A stretch of 64,000 bases of DNA from Rebecca billardiae RCC1528 (taxonomy: Eukaryota; Haptophyta). Under the pieces are notes generated by a model. It worked only from the letters and a program-made list of their open reading frames with translations, was not told the origin of the DNA and ran no database searches. The stretch is taken from NCBI GenBank assembly GCA_965240325.2, contig OZ251251.1, positions 124,001-188,000 on the forward strand, given 5' to 3'. The stretch's first letter is position 1. Each line of letters opens with the position of its first letter. The position numbers were made by a program, and so were the translations under genes. Shown here piece by piece: positions 20,800 to 31,870 of this stretch.

Positions 20800-23700
20800 T
20801 CACTTGGACGTGAGCTCGCGCACGCCCCTCCACGACTGCGGCGCCTTCAGCTCGCGCCGCTCGATGTACGCGAGCAGCGTCTCCGTCGGCCCGTCGGCCG
20901 GCTTGACCTGCAGCCCCTGCCGGAAGAGGCGCGCGGCGGTCTTCCAGTCGCCGAGCAGATACGCGTCGAGCGCGCGCGCGTACAGCCCCTCAAACTCGGG
21001 CGTCGTCGTGCGCCTCAGCCGGAAGACCGCCTCCACCGCTGCGCCGGGCGCCGCGTACGCGCGGGCGCGGGCGCGCGCGCAGGCGGCGCGCGTGAGCACG
21101 GCAGCCGCGCGCGGCGTCGCGGCGGCGCAGCGGCGCGGCGCCGCCCGGGCGGCGCGCGCCGCGCACCCGCGTCGACGCGGTCGAGGTACTTGAGCCGGTG
21201 GTCGACGTTCTCGTCCATCACCGTGTCGGCGTCGTCGCCGCCGGGCGGCTTGCCCGTCTTCCAGTGCTTCTGCGTGTCGATCCAGCGCGAGGTCAGCTCG
21301 GTCGCCGCGTCCAGGTTCGCCTCGTCCTCGGCCACGTCAAAGGTGTACAGCGTCATCGGCTTGGCCGAGCCCTTCACCGTCACCACGTCGAGCTTGCGGC
21401 AGAGCATCGCGCGCGCGGGCGAGAGGATGTCGTAGATCTGCGCGCGCGGCGGGCCGGCGCGGCGCGGGCACGGTCAGCGCCGCGCGCGCGGGCGCCGCCC
21501 GCGCGCCCGCGCGCCCGCGCCGCGTGCACCTCCTGCGAGAAGAGCACGTTGACGTGGTACTGCTTAGACGCGGCCTCGAGCCGCGACGCGAGGTTCACGT
21601 TGGGCGAGAGGTAGGACGCGTCGATCTTGAGGTCGGAGCCGATCGCGCCCTCGATGGCCCAGCCCTTGTGCAGGCCGTAGCCCATGTTGACGCGGTAGTT
21701 GGGGATGGCGCGCTGCACCGCCTGGTGCTGCTCGAGCTGGTTGAGGTGGTGGTTCCGCCGCACCAGCAGCGGCGAGAGGATGAAGGCCGAGAGCGCGCAG
21801 TCGGCGATCGTGTGCCCGCGCCCGTGCGTCAGCTCCTCGATCTCGCCGCCGCGGCAGATGAACTCGCCGTAGTCGTTCTCGGACTTGAGCGGCCAGACGA
21901 CGAGCCACGCCTCGCCGATGTTCTTGTTGCAGCTGCCCCGGTGCCCGTGCACGCACTTGTGCACCACACCCGCGATGTGGTTGACGAAGAGCATGATTGT
22001 CTCCTGCGGGCGGCGGCGGCGCGCAGCGCGCGGCGCGTGGCGCGCGGCGCGCGGCGTGCGCGCGGCGGGCCCGCGCGCGTGAGCAGGGCGCGGCGGTCGG
22101 TCGGCGCGGGCGAGCCGCGGGCGCCACGGCGACCGACGCGCGCGCGCGCGCGTGGGCCGCGCGCACCTTGAGGCACTCGGTCAGCGTGCCAAACTCGAAC
22201 ACGACGACGAAGCCGAAGATGGCGTGCATGCGCTTGCCCGGCACCTGCACGTCCAGGTCGCCGCCGCGCGAGTTGAGGTTCTCGCCGATGATGCGCCCGC
22301 CGGCCTCGCCGAAGCCGATGCGGAGGAGGTCGCCGATCTTCGAGATCGACTCCTTCAGCTGCGACGTCTCCGCCTCCGCCTCCTCGTCCTCGTCCGACAC
22401 CATCTTGGCGAGGGGGTTCTTCGAGAACTCGCGCATCATGTCCATGATCGACTCGATCGGCTGGATGCAGTACCGGTTGGCGGTCGAGGAGAACATGTAG
22501 GTCATCAGCCCGAGGAGCACGATGAGCACGCACGTGAGCGCGATGTTGAGCGCGGCCGCCTGGCTCGTGTCGCCCGACACGTCGAACACCGCCTCGATCA
22601 GCAGCCCCGCCGCCGTCGTGTAGCCGAGCGAGACGAGCTCGTCGCCCGGCCGCAGCACCTCGTACGCGGCGACGTCGGTCGCAAACGTGACGGGCGAGCC
22701 GGGGATGTGCAGCTCGATGCAGTGGTGGAAGTTGCGCAGCTCGTCGTACATCACGTGCAGCGCGCCGGGCCCCGCGCCCGCCGCCACCGCCAGCTCGACG
22801 GCGCGCAGCGACTCGAGCCTGAAGTCGTCGCCCGTGAACTGCTGGTCGCGGTAGATGAGCGAGAAGCCAATCATGAACGCGAGACAGCCGATGATGGTGT
22901 ACTGCGTGAGCTTGTCCGAGAGGATCTTGCCGGTCTGCGACGGCGTGTGCTCCGACGCCGCGTGCGAGCCGCCCTTCCCCTCCTTCTCCGCCGCCGCGCT
23001 CTTCGAGCCGAGGATCTTCTTCATCAGCTGCGCGAGCCGCGCGAGCCGCACGACGCGCACGATCCGGCCCGCGCGCGCTCCCGCGCGCGCGGCGCGGCCG
23101 GCGCGCGCGGCGGTGGTCTGCCCGCCGGCGGCCTCGGCCTCGTCGCCCGAGCCTGACGCGAGCGAGAGGATCAGCGGCTCCATGATGAAGGGCATGTCGA
23201 AGATCAGCGAGTACGTCGCGAGCGCGTCGAGCCAGAAGAAGAAGGACCAGAGAAACCCAGGCTTCGCCCACGACTGCGAGACGAGCTCCGCCTTGAAGAT
23301 GACGAAGGCGATGATGGTGAGGACGAGGAAGACGATGTCCGCGTCGACGCGGAAGAACGCGAACTTGAAGTCCGGGCCGAACAGCGCGAAGATCGTCGTC
23401 GCCGTCGTGATCGTCTGCACGGCCGACGACTCGACCATCTTGACGATCCACGCCTTCCGCCGCTCGGTCGCGGTGAGGCCGGCGAGGCGCTCGTTCTCGC
23501 GCGCCTCCTGCTTGCGCTTGCGCGTGTTGACTGACTCGCGCCGCGGCGCGGAGCCATCCTCGTCGGCGCGGCCCAGCCCGCCCTCGCCGTCCTCGACCTC
23601 CTTGAGCCTCTCGTCCGCGCCGCCCTCGGCGTCCTCCTTGGCCGAGGCGGCGCGCTGCGCGGCGAGCTCGTTCGCGCTGAGGGTCACCGAGCGCGCGATC

Positions 23701-23912
23701 TTTGCGCCCGGCCCGGGGGCCCTGCGCGCCGGCGAGTGCGGAATCGACGCCACCGCCGAGCGGTGCTCGGACGCGTCGTCGTGCAGCGACGGCCCGCTCG
23801 TGCCGGGCTGCGACAGCTGCCCGTCAGCCGGCCACGGCGTCGGCAGCCGCTGCTCGGAGCTCGCGCGCGGGAGGTTGGAGCGCTTGGGCGGCGTGTTGGG
23901 CTGCGACGACAT
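20800..23912 (-). CDS. Voltage-sensor-like membrane protein fused to a degenerate class III adenylate/guanylate cyclase domain
   Basis: Four exons: 23912-22167, 22003-21530, 21437-21167, 21038-20800. Introns of 163, 92 and 128 bases start GTGCGC or GTGCAC and end CAG, with phases 0, 0 and 1. Product 909 residues. Residues about 150-295 look like S1-S4: TITTATTIFALFGPDFKFAF, SFFFWLDALATYSLIFD, then an S4-like helix RAGRIVRVVRLARLAQLMKK. Two spans (about 337-355 and 455-475) flank a roughly 100-residue extracytoplasmic domain. A HAMP-like linker leads to the cyclase domain (about 562-740: TECLK|ETIMLFVNHIAG, NKNIGEAWLVVW, NVNLASRLEAAS) and a C-terminal tail (LDVVTVKGSAKPMTLYTFDV) seen in protist cyclases. 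The FxDIxxF metal site reads FVVVFEF and IGDA reads IGEA, so normal two-metal catalysis is doubtful. Start at ATG 23912 (MSSQPNTPPK); a GTG-led extension to 24212 is unlikely. Confidence 0.8.
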
Positions 23913-24778
23913 GGCGACCGGTCGCTCGGCCGTCGGGCGTGCGCTGTCCAGGGGGGGCAGCTGCTGCCCGTGCCGGTTCGAGCCGGCTGATGCTGTGCCC
24001 GCGGGGTGGAACGACGACACCTCGTCGTCGTCCGCCGCCGAATGTCCAGAGAGGCGCCGAGCGGCCGCCTCCGAGGGCGCGAGTGGGGCCGCCGTGGGGG
24101 GCGTGCGGCGTGAGGCTCGCGGCCAGGAGCCCTTCGCCGGCGCGCGGCGTAGGCACCCTGGGCGCGTCGCCGGTTTGGACGATGACGATGAGGGAGCTCC
24201 CCCACGGCCCACGCCCGCTGTTGCGAGCAGTTCTGCCGCACCCGCAGGAGCCCCCGATCAAGGGCCCCCGATCGAAGAACGGCTATGAGCTGCCTGGCCG
24301 CTGCTACTATCGATGACGAATTACCCCCATAGCAGTGCGCCCACAAACGCTGCGCGGGCGAGGCCGTAACCGACGGCGGCCGCCGGCGTAATACATCAGC
24401 AATACTAATTCTGGTGAACACAGCTTTAAACAATTTTAATTCGTGAGAAAGCCCTGGGAGACCCAGCTCCGACCCCCTTTAATTGGGTGTGACGTACTGC
24501 TGTCCCAAGTAATACCGGAGTAGGAATACGAACAATGGGGCCTCAAACGTTTTTTGATTAGGCACGCCTCGGGAATCGAGAACGCACTTGGTTAATTTTT
24601 GCGCCAATTAAAGGCACGCCTCGGGAATCGAAGCGCATGTGGTTAATTCTGCGCGCGCCGCATAGAGATGTGGTTGCGATTCCCACAAATCTGGCGGCGA
24701 TGGTCCCCGGTCGGGAGGGGCACATCGTGAGTCGTGACTTTGGCCGCCGTCGGCCCGACATGGCCACGTCGGCTGACG
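23913..24778. other. Upstream region of the cyclase-like gene
   Basis: To about 24290 the minus-strand frame stays open, which may be leader sequence. From 24300 to 24640 the DNA is less GC-rich and includes the 52-bp tandem repeat. No separate gene recognised. Confidence 0.4.
24560..24660. repeat. 52-bp imperfect tandem repeat (two copies)
   Basis: AGGCACGCCTCGGGAATCGA starts at 24560 and again at 24612. Each is followed by a similar GCxxxTTGGTTAATT-type segment. Confidence 0.8.
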
Positions 24779-25639
24779 ATGTCGTGCACGAGCTGGATAG
24801 ATTCGTTCGTGGTCTACGCGGCGTGTGGCGTGCAGATGCGGAGGCGGAGCGCGGCGGCGTGCGCGCAATTCGCCAACGACGCGCTGTCCAAACACGTCGC
24901 GCGCTGGGACGCGCGCGTCGCCGGGCTGCGTGCGCTGGAACTGCGCGACGAGCCGTTTGTGGGGAGGCGGAGCGCGGCGGCGTGCGCGCAATTCGCCAAC
25001 GACGCGCTGTCCAAACACGTCGCGCGCTGGGACGCGCGCGTCGCCGGGCTGCGTGCGCTGGAACTGCGCGACGAGCCGTTTGTGGACCTGGCGCGCCTCG
25101 CCGTGCACCCGCACGAGGCCACGCGCCCCGGCGCGCGCGCGCCCGCGGCCTCGCACCCAAACTGCGAGACGCCGGCAGCGCTCGACGCGTGCCTCGCGCA
25201 GCTGCGCGCGCGGCTGGCGAGCACGCTGAACGGCGTGGACGAGGCGCGCAACGCGGAGCGCCGCGAGGGTCACGCCGCGCGTCGAGCCGCCCCGCGCGCG
25301 GCGCGCGAGGCCGCCGCGACCGACGCGGTCGCGCGCCATCTGGGCGTCCGGCGGCAGCAGCGCGCACGACGTGCGGAAAACCCCACGGAGCTGCAGTTAC
25401 TGCACGACTACCACGCGTCGATGGCCGGCGCGCGCACGCACGGCGTGATCGGTGCGTGCCGTTGCCGTGCCGCCGTGCCCGAGCGGCCGTGCGCAGCGAC
25501 GACTGCATCGACGCGCGCCTCACTCGCCGGCGCGCCTCGCTGGCGCCTCGGTGGGCCTTGCAGAAGAGTGCCGCGCTGCCGCGCCTGGCTAATGGCTAAA
25601 TCGCACGCGCGACGCGCGAAGGCGCGGCAGCCCGGATGA
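24779..25639 (+). CDS. Hypothetical protein with a perfect internal 41-residue duplication
   Basis: A frame of 286 residues if started at ATG 24779. The central part repeats in frame: RSAAACAQFANDALSKHVAR to ELRDEPFV occurs twice (123-bp unit, 24841-24963 and 24964-25086). It is followed by a helical, Arg/Ala-rich stretch (LDACLAQLRARLASTLNGVD). An alternative start in another frame at 24760 (MATSADDVVHELDRF) looks protein-like and could be a first exon, but I find no convincing junction. The last 70 residues look unlike coding sequence. Family unknown; coding status uncertain. Confidence 0.35.
   Translation: MSCTSWIDSFVVYAACGVQMRRRSAAACAQFANDALSKHVARWDARVAGLRALELRDEPFVGRRSAAACAQFANDALSKHVARWDARVAGLRALELRDEPFVDLARLAVHPHEATRPGARAPAASHPNCETPAALDACLAQLRARLASTLNGVDEARNAERREGHAARRAAPRAAREAAATDAVARHLGVRRQQRARRAENPTELQLLHDYHASMAGARTHGVIGACRCRAAVPERPCAATTASTRASLAGAPRWRLGGPCRRVPRCRAWLMAKSHARRAKARQPG
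24841..25086. repeat. 123-bp tandem duplication
   Basis: Two near-identical 123-bp copies back to back. The length is a multiple of three, so both stay in the same frame of the hypothetical gene. Confidence 0.9.
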
Positions 25640-28600
25640 TACCGTTAGTCAGCGCTGAACGGCCAACTCGTCCCATCGTCGTCGGGTCTGCCGGCCCTGG
25701 CAAGCTTCTCCGTCGCGTCCTAGACGCGCTGTGTTCGACCAGCCCCACCGGGAAAAGGCCGCTAGGCCCCCGCTGTTTAATACGATTAGTCGTCCCCTTG
25801 GCCCTGGCGGCTCTGCCGGCTAGTGCCGCGTGGTGGCGCTGCGGCGCAGGGTGCGAGTGCTCGCCGAGCGTCCTACAGCCGGACGCCCCGGCCCTCGCAG
25901 CTGGTGAGCCATCGAACCCTCCTGGCAACAGAACCCTGCCGCCTGCTTTGAGGCCGACACGCCACTTACTGGGGCACATATTATCACCTGAGGGCCATAA
26001 GGCCTTCTGTGAATTCTCGATAAGCTAGCTACCCCAGTCTGGCAGTCATGCCGCTTGATACACGTAGGGGGTCCAGGCCCTCAGCCTAGCGGTTGGGGAT
26101 ATTCGACAGGCCTGCCATGTAGGTGTCTGTCGAGGCTGCCGCCTGTTGAAGTGCCCTCTAGTATGCCCCCCAGCCCAGCCCAGCCGTCAGAAGCACTCAA
26201 AACCGACTCCGCGTGCCGTCGCGCCGTCGTGCGGGCGCGCTGCCGGCCACTTAGTGTCACATAGAGATTCAGCGAAGTGGTACCCACCCGTTATGGCAGC
26301 TAGATGACGGAATGCGGTCGGTAGTACTTATTGACAACCGTTGCCACTCAGTCGAAGGAATTTATGATGCAGCGACTGAATATTTGGCGCACCATGCTGG
26401 GCGCGTAGAAATTCAGGAAAAACAGCAGCATTAGATCGAGCATGTTACCCATTTAAATACAGGTAGGTACCCGTAAATATGAGCATATGTGTACCCGTAC
26501 ATACTAACGGTCGATGCGAGTCCATATGTATTCAAATCAATGTCTATATATGCGGGTACATTCGAATACGGGCGCCGGAGATGAATATGGCTATCGGCGG
26601 GCTGTCAGCAGCACTCCTCAGCCGGCACCGGCGCCGCGTCGCCAGTCGTCCTACCCCAGCCCATGAGCCCATGCGAGGCCACCACCGGTCTACGATTACC
26701 TCGGCTGCAGCGCCCAGCCATCGAGGCGGCCTCCGGCTCGGCGAGCTGCTCGGCTGCGATCTTCGCGCTCTCTGACTCTGCTGCCACGCCCGCCGTGCTC
26801 ACCGCCTTGACCATTGTGCGGTCCGCGCGCTGCTCCGCTGTGATCGCCGCCAGATCCTCACGCCGCGCCTGGGCCTCGGATGTGCCTGCGCGGCTGTTGG
26901 CGGCCGTGATGGCGCCAGTGGGCTCGGTGTCGCGCGCCTGCTCCGCGGTGAGCGTGACGTCCGTGCGCGCTCTTCGCTTCCGCACATCTGCTGCAGCCCC
27001 ACTATCCAGGTGTGCGCCTCGGCCGTGCACAGAGAACAGGCAGGGCCAATGAACCGGCCACTCGAGGCGGAACGCGAGAGATTCAAACCAGTAGTGCACC
27101 ACCTTCTTCTTCAACAGGCCATCCTTGCCGAGCTGGGTCCATCCTCAGCGCCGTGGCCTTCTCGTGTGCCTTGAGTTGTGAAGAGCGCGCGGACGTCGCC
27201 CAGCGAGAGGTCGATGCGCTCGCGCACCCGGCACCGGTAAGAAACTAGCGGCAGGCATCGTGATGATTACCTTCAGCGTCTCGGCGTCGGAGAGAGGCGG
27301 CACACGCGACGGTGCGCGCTCCCCAACGGCTGCATGAGTGAATGCGGCGGTGGAAAGCATGCGCGCGGGAGTACCGCGGGGCCATCAGGGGGGCAGGTAC
27401 GTACGCGGGAACGCTACAGATGGAAGGTACATGTGTTTGGGACCGCGTCTGTGCACCGTCTGCGTGCGCGGAGCCTGCGCATCATCTGCAAGGGGAGCAC
27501 CCTCCTCCATCTCGAGCGCATGAGCCAGCTTGAACGCGCTGGCACGCGTGCAACCTCGCGGTTTCAATGTCCGACGCCGGCGACCGATATGTCCGGGGAC
27601 ATCATGGTGGTCACGCAGACTCGCTCGATCGGGCGTTCTCGACGCTCGTACGCGCTCTGTCGCGCCGAGGCGACGGTGGTGATGACCGTCCAGTCGTGCA
27701 TCTCCGTCGCCGCCAGCCACTGAACAGCCCGACCCGGCCGCTCGGCGCGCGCGCTCGCGGCGCTCGAATTTATGGCGAAACTCGCGCTCCACTTGAAAAC
27801 CCGTCGAGGCATTTTTTCGATTTTATTTTGGTGTGCTGGACCCCCTAATACACGCCTTCCCCAACCGACAGTGGGGCTCCACGTTCCATACTACTACAAT
27901 CCTGTCGGCGTGCTGTTGCTAATCGGCGCCCGGTCGGCGAGTTCGGACGACGGCGTTTTGTGGACGACGGTGGGGCGAGGACGACGGGCGCTGGCGCGCA
28001 GCGAGGCGGCCGCAGCCCTCATCCAGGCCTCGCAGGCGGACGGCTGAACGAATTTTCCGGCGGCGCAGCCATCGGCGACGGCTTCATGGGCGGTGACAGT
28101 TGGCGGGCGTCGATCTCGCCTGCCAGTGAGCCTGAGCTGTGTGCGTCTCTTATTCGCGTCTTAGTAAACTGTAGCGATCGATTTGCGTCGGGGCGTTCCG
28201 CGTCAGGCCGGGCTAACGCTGGATGGGTTGGGGCCAACGACGTAGGGGATTCTCGACATCAAACCAGCCCGCTGATGTCTCTCCGCTCCGGCTCGTCGCC
28301 CTTGTGGGTGTGGCGACAGCGCGCGCAACCACTTCAGCATAAGCGGCTCATCGACCAACCGCGCCAGTATATTTGTGCTGATTAGATGATGACGATATGA
28401 GTGCGCGGAGCGGTCATCGTCACTTCGTCAGCCCTGCCTGCCGACTCCACATATGTGGGTGCGGTAAGCAAGCTCGGCGACCCAGTGTACGTGCGGGGCC
28501 GCTTACCCCCGCAGTCAGCCCACAGTTGTACCGCCAGCCAACTCCTCCAGCTGGCGGCGCCCCGCAGCGGCTTGTTTATTGTTGTGCCACTTGGCAATGG

Positions 28601-29211
28601 CATGCGCCGCTTGGCTGCCGCAGCATGCACGATGCAGCTGCAGAGCTGCGCTGAGGCGAAGCGCGTGCACCTGCTTCTTACGAACTACAATAAGCTTGCT
28701 GCCGCCGGAGCATAGCAGACGACGATTAGACGGCGACGCGCGCCGCCAAGCTCTCAGGTGCGCGGCTTACGGCTCAGCCAGCAAGTCTGCACACTCCGTG
28801 TCGTAGTGACTTGGCGTCTCGGGACGTGAGTGCCTGCGCGACTGTTGGCGCGGCCGAATTTATTGTAATAATATATTGATATCGGACGCGACGATGACCG
28901 TTCGTCGGACGGCAGCGCGCGGACTGACTGCTACATGATGATGATGACTATATATACGATTCTGATGATGCAGAGAGCGCATAAATACGCGCTCGCCCAC
29001 CGAGCAGCTCATCGCCGAGTCAGAGGACGGAGTCGTCACCTGGAGCAGCCTCGACTGCACGATTGCAGCGCTGTCAGCCGCACAGTGCAGTGGTGCGGGC
29101 CAGTGGCAGCCCGGCCTCGCGTGGGTCCGGTTGGCGCCATTGTTATTGATGCTGATGGCTATTTGGGGCGCTGCGCCGGAGAGTGCCGGGAGTACGACGA
29201 GGCCGCGGGCC
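25640..29211. other. Gene-poor region
   Basis: 3.6 kb with only short frames and no family signature. GC content falls in places: 26440-26590 holds repeated TACCCGTA/GCGGGTACATTCG-like words, and 28855-28990 is AT-rich. A minus-strand frame at 27114-26605 has Ala/Glu-rich helical content (AAITAEQRADRTMVKAV) but begins with TTG and is not claimed as a gene. Confidence 0.5.
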
Positions 29212-31500
29212 GGACCGCCACAGTGAACAGATGGACCTCAAAATGTCTACTTTAGAAGCCCCCCTCGAGCGGCCACAAAGGGCAAGATGGCGGATTGCGG
29301 CGGCCCGCCGCCATCCCTCAGTGCCCGCCCATCAGGTGTCCATGACCGACGTCACACTCGATCTCGAGAGAGCAGACCAAGACGGCGAGGCGGGTGACAC
29401 GACCCATTGCATCCCCGAACTCGGTCGAGAAGACGAAGCGGCGCTACAACGCGCGTGGCAGCAAGCTGCGGACGGTGCCCGCGGTGTGCGGCTGTCATGC
29501 CACCTCGCGCGCGCACATGCGCGGCGTCCCGAAAACCTTCGGTCGATGTCTCGCGAAACGGGCCAAATGGGAGGGAGACACATGCGCGCACCCTCCCTTG
29601 AATTTGCAACCGGCATTGACCGGCCAATCTCGCGCGATGTCCCCTGCTGCGCAACCTCTCCGGCGCGCTCGCGCAGAGGTGAGATGGTGCAGTCGCCGCA
29701 ACTCAAGCTGAAGCACCAGCAGGAGGTGCCAAAGGCCGCGGCGGGTGACAGAGCACTGCCGGAGCAGTACCAGGTGCGATACGAGGCCGCGCCGTTCGCT
29801 CGGCAGTGCAGCTCTCTCTTCTCTTTCGTTGCGCGCCGGATCAATCTGAGGGCGGGCGCGTGGTGAGCAGCGCAGCTCGACACTGGCCAGTGCTCGCAGA
29901 GCACCAGATCCCGAGGATGGACAGCGGCGTGGCGGCGAAGCTGATGGCAGCGATCAGCGCCCCACCGGGCTACATCGTACCGCCGGGGTGAGCGTCGGGA
30001 GTGATGCGCTCTCTGATGTGGGCGATCGCGAGCGCGCATTCTGATGTGCGCTCGTGGATGCAGCTCGAGGCGGGGAGGGCCATCAGCTGGTGTGACCCTC
30101 AGCCGTGCCCTGCTGCGACAGGGGCGGGAGCTGATGGAGGATCCTGTCGCCGACGCAGTAAGCGCGCCGTTGAGCACCTCGGCCTGCAGGAGTCCGTGCT
30201 TCGTTCGGCATCATGGCGAGCAGCGCGCGGAATCTGGGCGCGACGAGCAGCGTGATCGGATGCGCGCGTCCGGACGAGCCGATCATGTCTTTGACTGTTT
30301 CAGCCCTCCGCGGGCTCCCGTGCGCTTCGGGCAGGAGCCCTCATCATCAGTCGTCTGATGCCCTGCATGACGCTGCCATACTACTACGACACACGTACGC
30401 GTGAGTCACTGTGAGTCATATCGATGCGATCGTCGCACAGCAGTGGCGCTGCACGGCCGCGGAGCCCAGGGCTGACGATCAGTGTGGACCGAGCCGTCGG
30501 CAGACGCAGAGTGGACACGACGAGGTCGTAGTGCGCGCCGCGCGCGGCCAGGTACCGCCAGGGCCAGGGCCACGCCGGTGACGGCGGGCAGCAGAGGATG
30601 CAGCACGCGCGTGACGCCAACGTGCCGTGCGAGGGCTACGCCAACGCTGCTCAGGCACCGCAGCAGCCGCAGCTCACGCGTGAGGACTTCTGCCGACTGT
30701 GGTTGGCGGCGGTGCGCGAACTCGTCGGCGGCGGCCGACGACCGCCGCGGAGGTGAAGGTGATGGTGCTTGCTGCGCTCAACGCCAGGTGCGCGTATGCG
30801 CGCGAGCTCAATCGGTGGACGAGCACGGTCGCGTGCTACCCGCACGTGGTCGTCACCATCGCCCCTCGCGCCATCGTGCGACTCGGCGGCGCGCTGCACC
30901 GCGCGAGCACACAAGCGTCGGAGCACGACGGCAAGATCATCGGCAACACGTTCCGCGACCGCACGTGCCGGGCGGGCGGGCTGAGCTCAAACAGACGCGG
31001 CACGAGCATGCCGCGAGCTGGCCGCGTCGAGCAGGCCGCCAAGCAGGTGATCGTGGGCAAGATCATGAAGAAGCGCACCAACACCGTCGACAAGAACGGC
31101 CGGCTGCGACTGCTTGCAGCAAAGACGGTGCAGCCGGGCGCATCCAGTGGCAGCGGGCCTGCGCGCGAGGTGCGTCTGCGCGAGATCGTCCATGCGCGTC
31201 GCACCGCATCTCCACCTCCGCCATCTGACGCCTGCGCACCGCATGCGCGCGCGGCCGCCCGGTCGCGCGACGCACTGGCGATTGAGATGACATTCACGCG
31301 CGCGTGTCGCGGGCAGTAACAGACGAAAAGACGAGGTGGCAGGGGCTGGTGAGCGGTGTCTGAAGCATGTATTGGGTGGTTGCGCACCTGCCAGTGCCCG
31401 TCCGCGCCGGCTCAGGGTTCTTACTAGGCCGCCGGCCCGCGTCGCGCCGGCGGCACCCTAAAGTGGACATTTGGCCGCCATTCTGTTCACCGTGGCCGAG
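29212..31500. mobile_element. Candidate DNA element with imperfect terminal inverted repeats
   Basis: The left end (29212-29260: GTGAACAG, then AAATGTCTACTTTAG) matches the right end (31453-31500) on the opposite strand (GTGAACAGAATGG, then AAATGTCCACTTTAG), about 37 of 46 positions by eye with one gap at each side. The matching runs past the GTGAACAG core, so the exact termini and any target-site duplication are unresolved. The interior is 2.2 kb with no recognisable transposase. A possible passenger frame lies at 30762-31319. Confidence 0.4.
30762..31319 (+). CDS. Hypothetical protein inside the TIR-bounded segment
   Basis: A 185-residue frame from ATG 30762 (MVLAALNARCAYARELNRWT). It has believable mixed composition for its first 110 residues, including VVVTIAPRAIVRLGGALH and AAKQVIVGKIMKKRTNTVDK, then becomes Pro/Arg/Ala-rich. 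No family recognised. Its position inside the inverted-repeat segment suggests an element-borne or decayed gene. Low confidence that it is expressed. Confidence 0.25.
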   Translation: MVLAALNARCAYARELNRWTSTVACYPHVVVTIAPRAIVRLGGALHRASTQASEHDGKIIGNTFRDRTCRAGGLSSNRRGTSMPRAGRVEQAAKQVIVGKIMKKRTNTVDKNGRLRLLAAKTVQPGASSGSGPAREVRLREIVHARRTASPPPPSDACAPHARAAARSRDALAIEMTFTRACRGQ

Positions 31501-31516
31501 TCATATATGCGTAGCA

Positions 31517-31517
<1 letters not shown>

Positions 31518-31600
<83 letters not shown>
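31518..31600. repeat. (TA)n microsatellite
   Basis: About 41 uninterrupted TA units, immediately right of the TIR-bounded segment. Confidence 0.98.
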
Positions 31601-31603
<3 letters not shown>

Positions 31604-31870
31604 TGCGAGCTGATAGCCTGATGCGCACGCCAGCCTCGATCGACGGCGCGGAGAGGACGACTCATCGTCACAAATCATCAGTGATGGATGGACTGCTCGG
31701 GCGTGGACCCCCTGTAGATGTAGAACCTGCCGGGCCGGAGCTGCTCGGAGCTGCGACCCCGGGGATAGCGGGCATCACTGGCGGCTGCACGTAACTCCCG
31801 GTGGGCGCCTCGGGGCGGGAGACGACACTGCCGCCTGCCACGAGCGAAGCGTGCGCCAGCATCAGCACCG

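Noticed and set aside
26605-27114. Minus-strand 169-codon frame with Ala/Glu-rich helical content
   Set aside because: No ATG near its beginning, no homologous family recognised, and embedded in gene-poor DNA.
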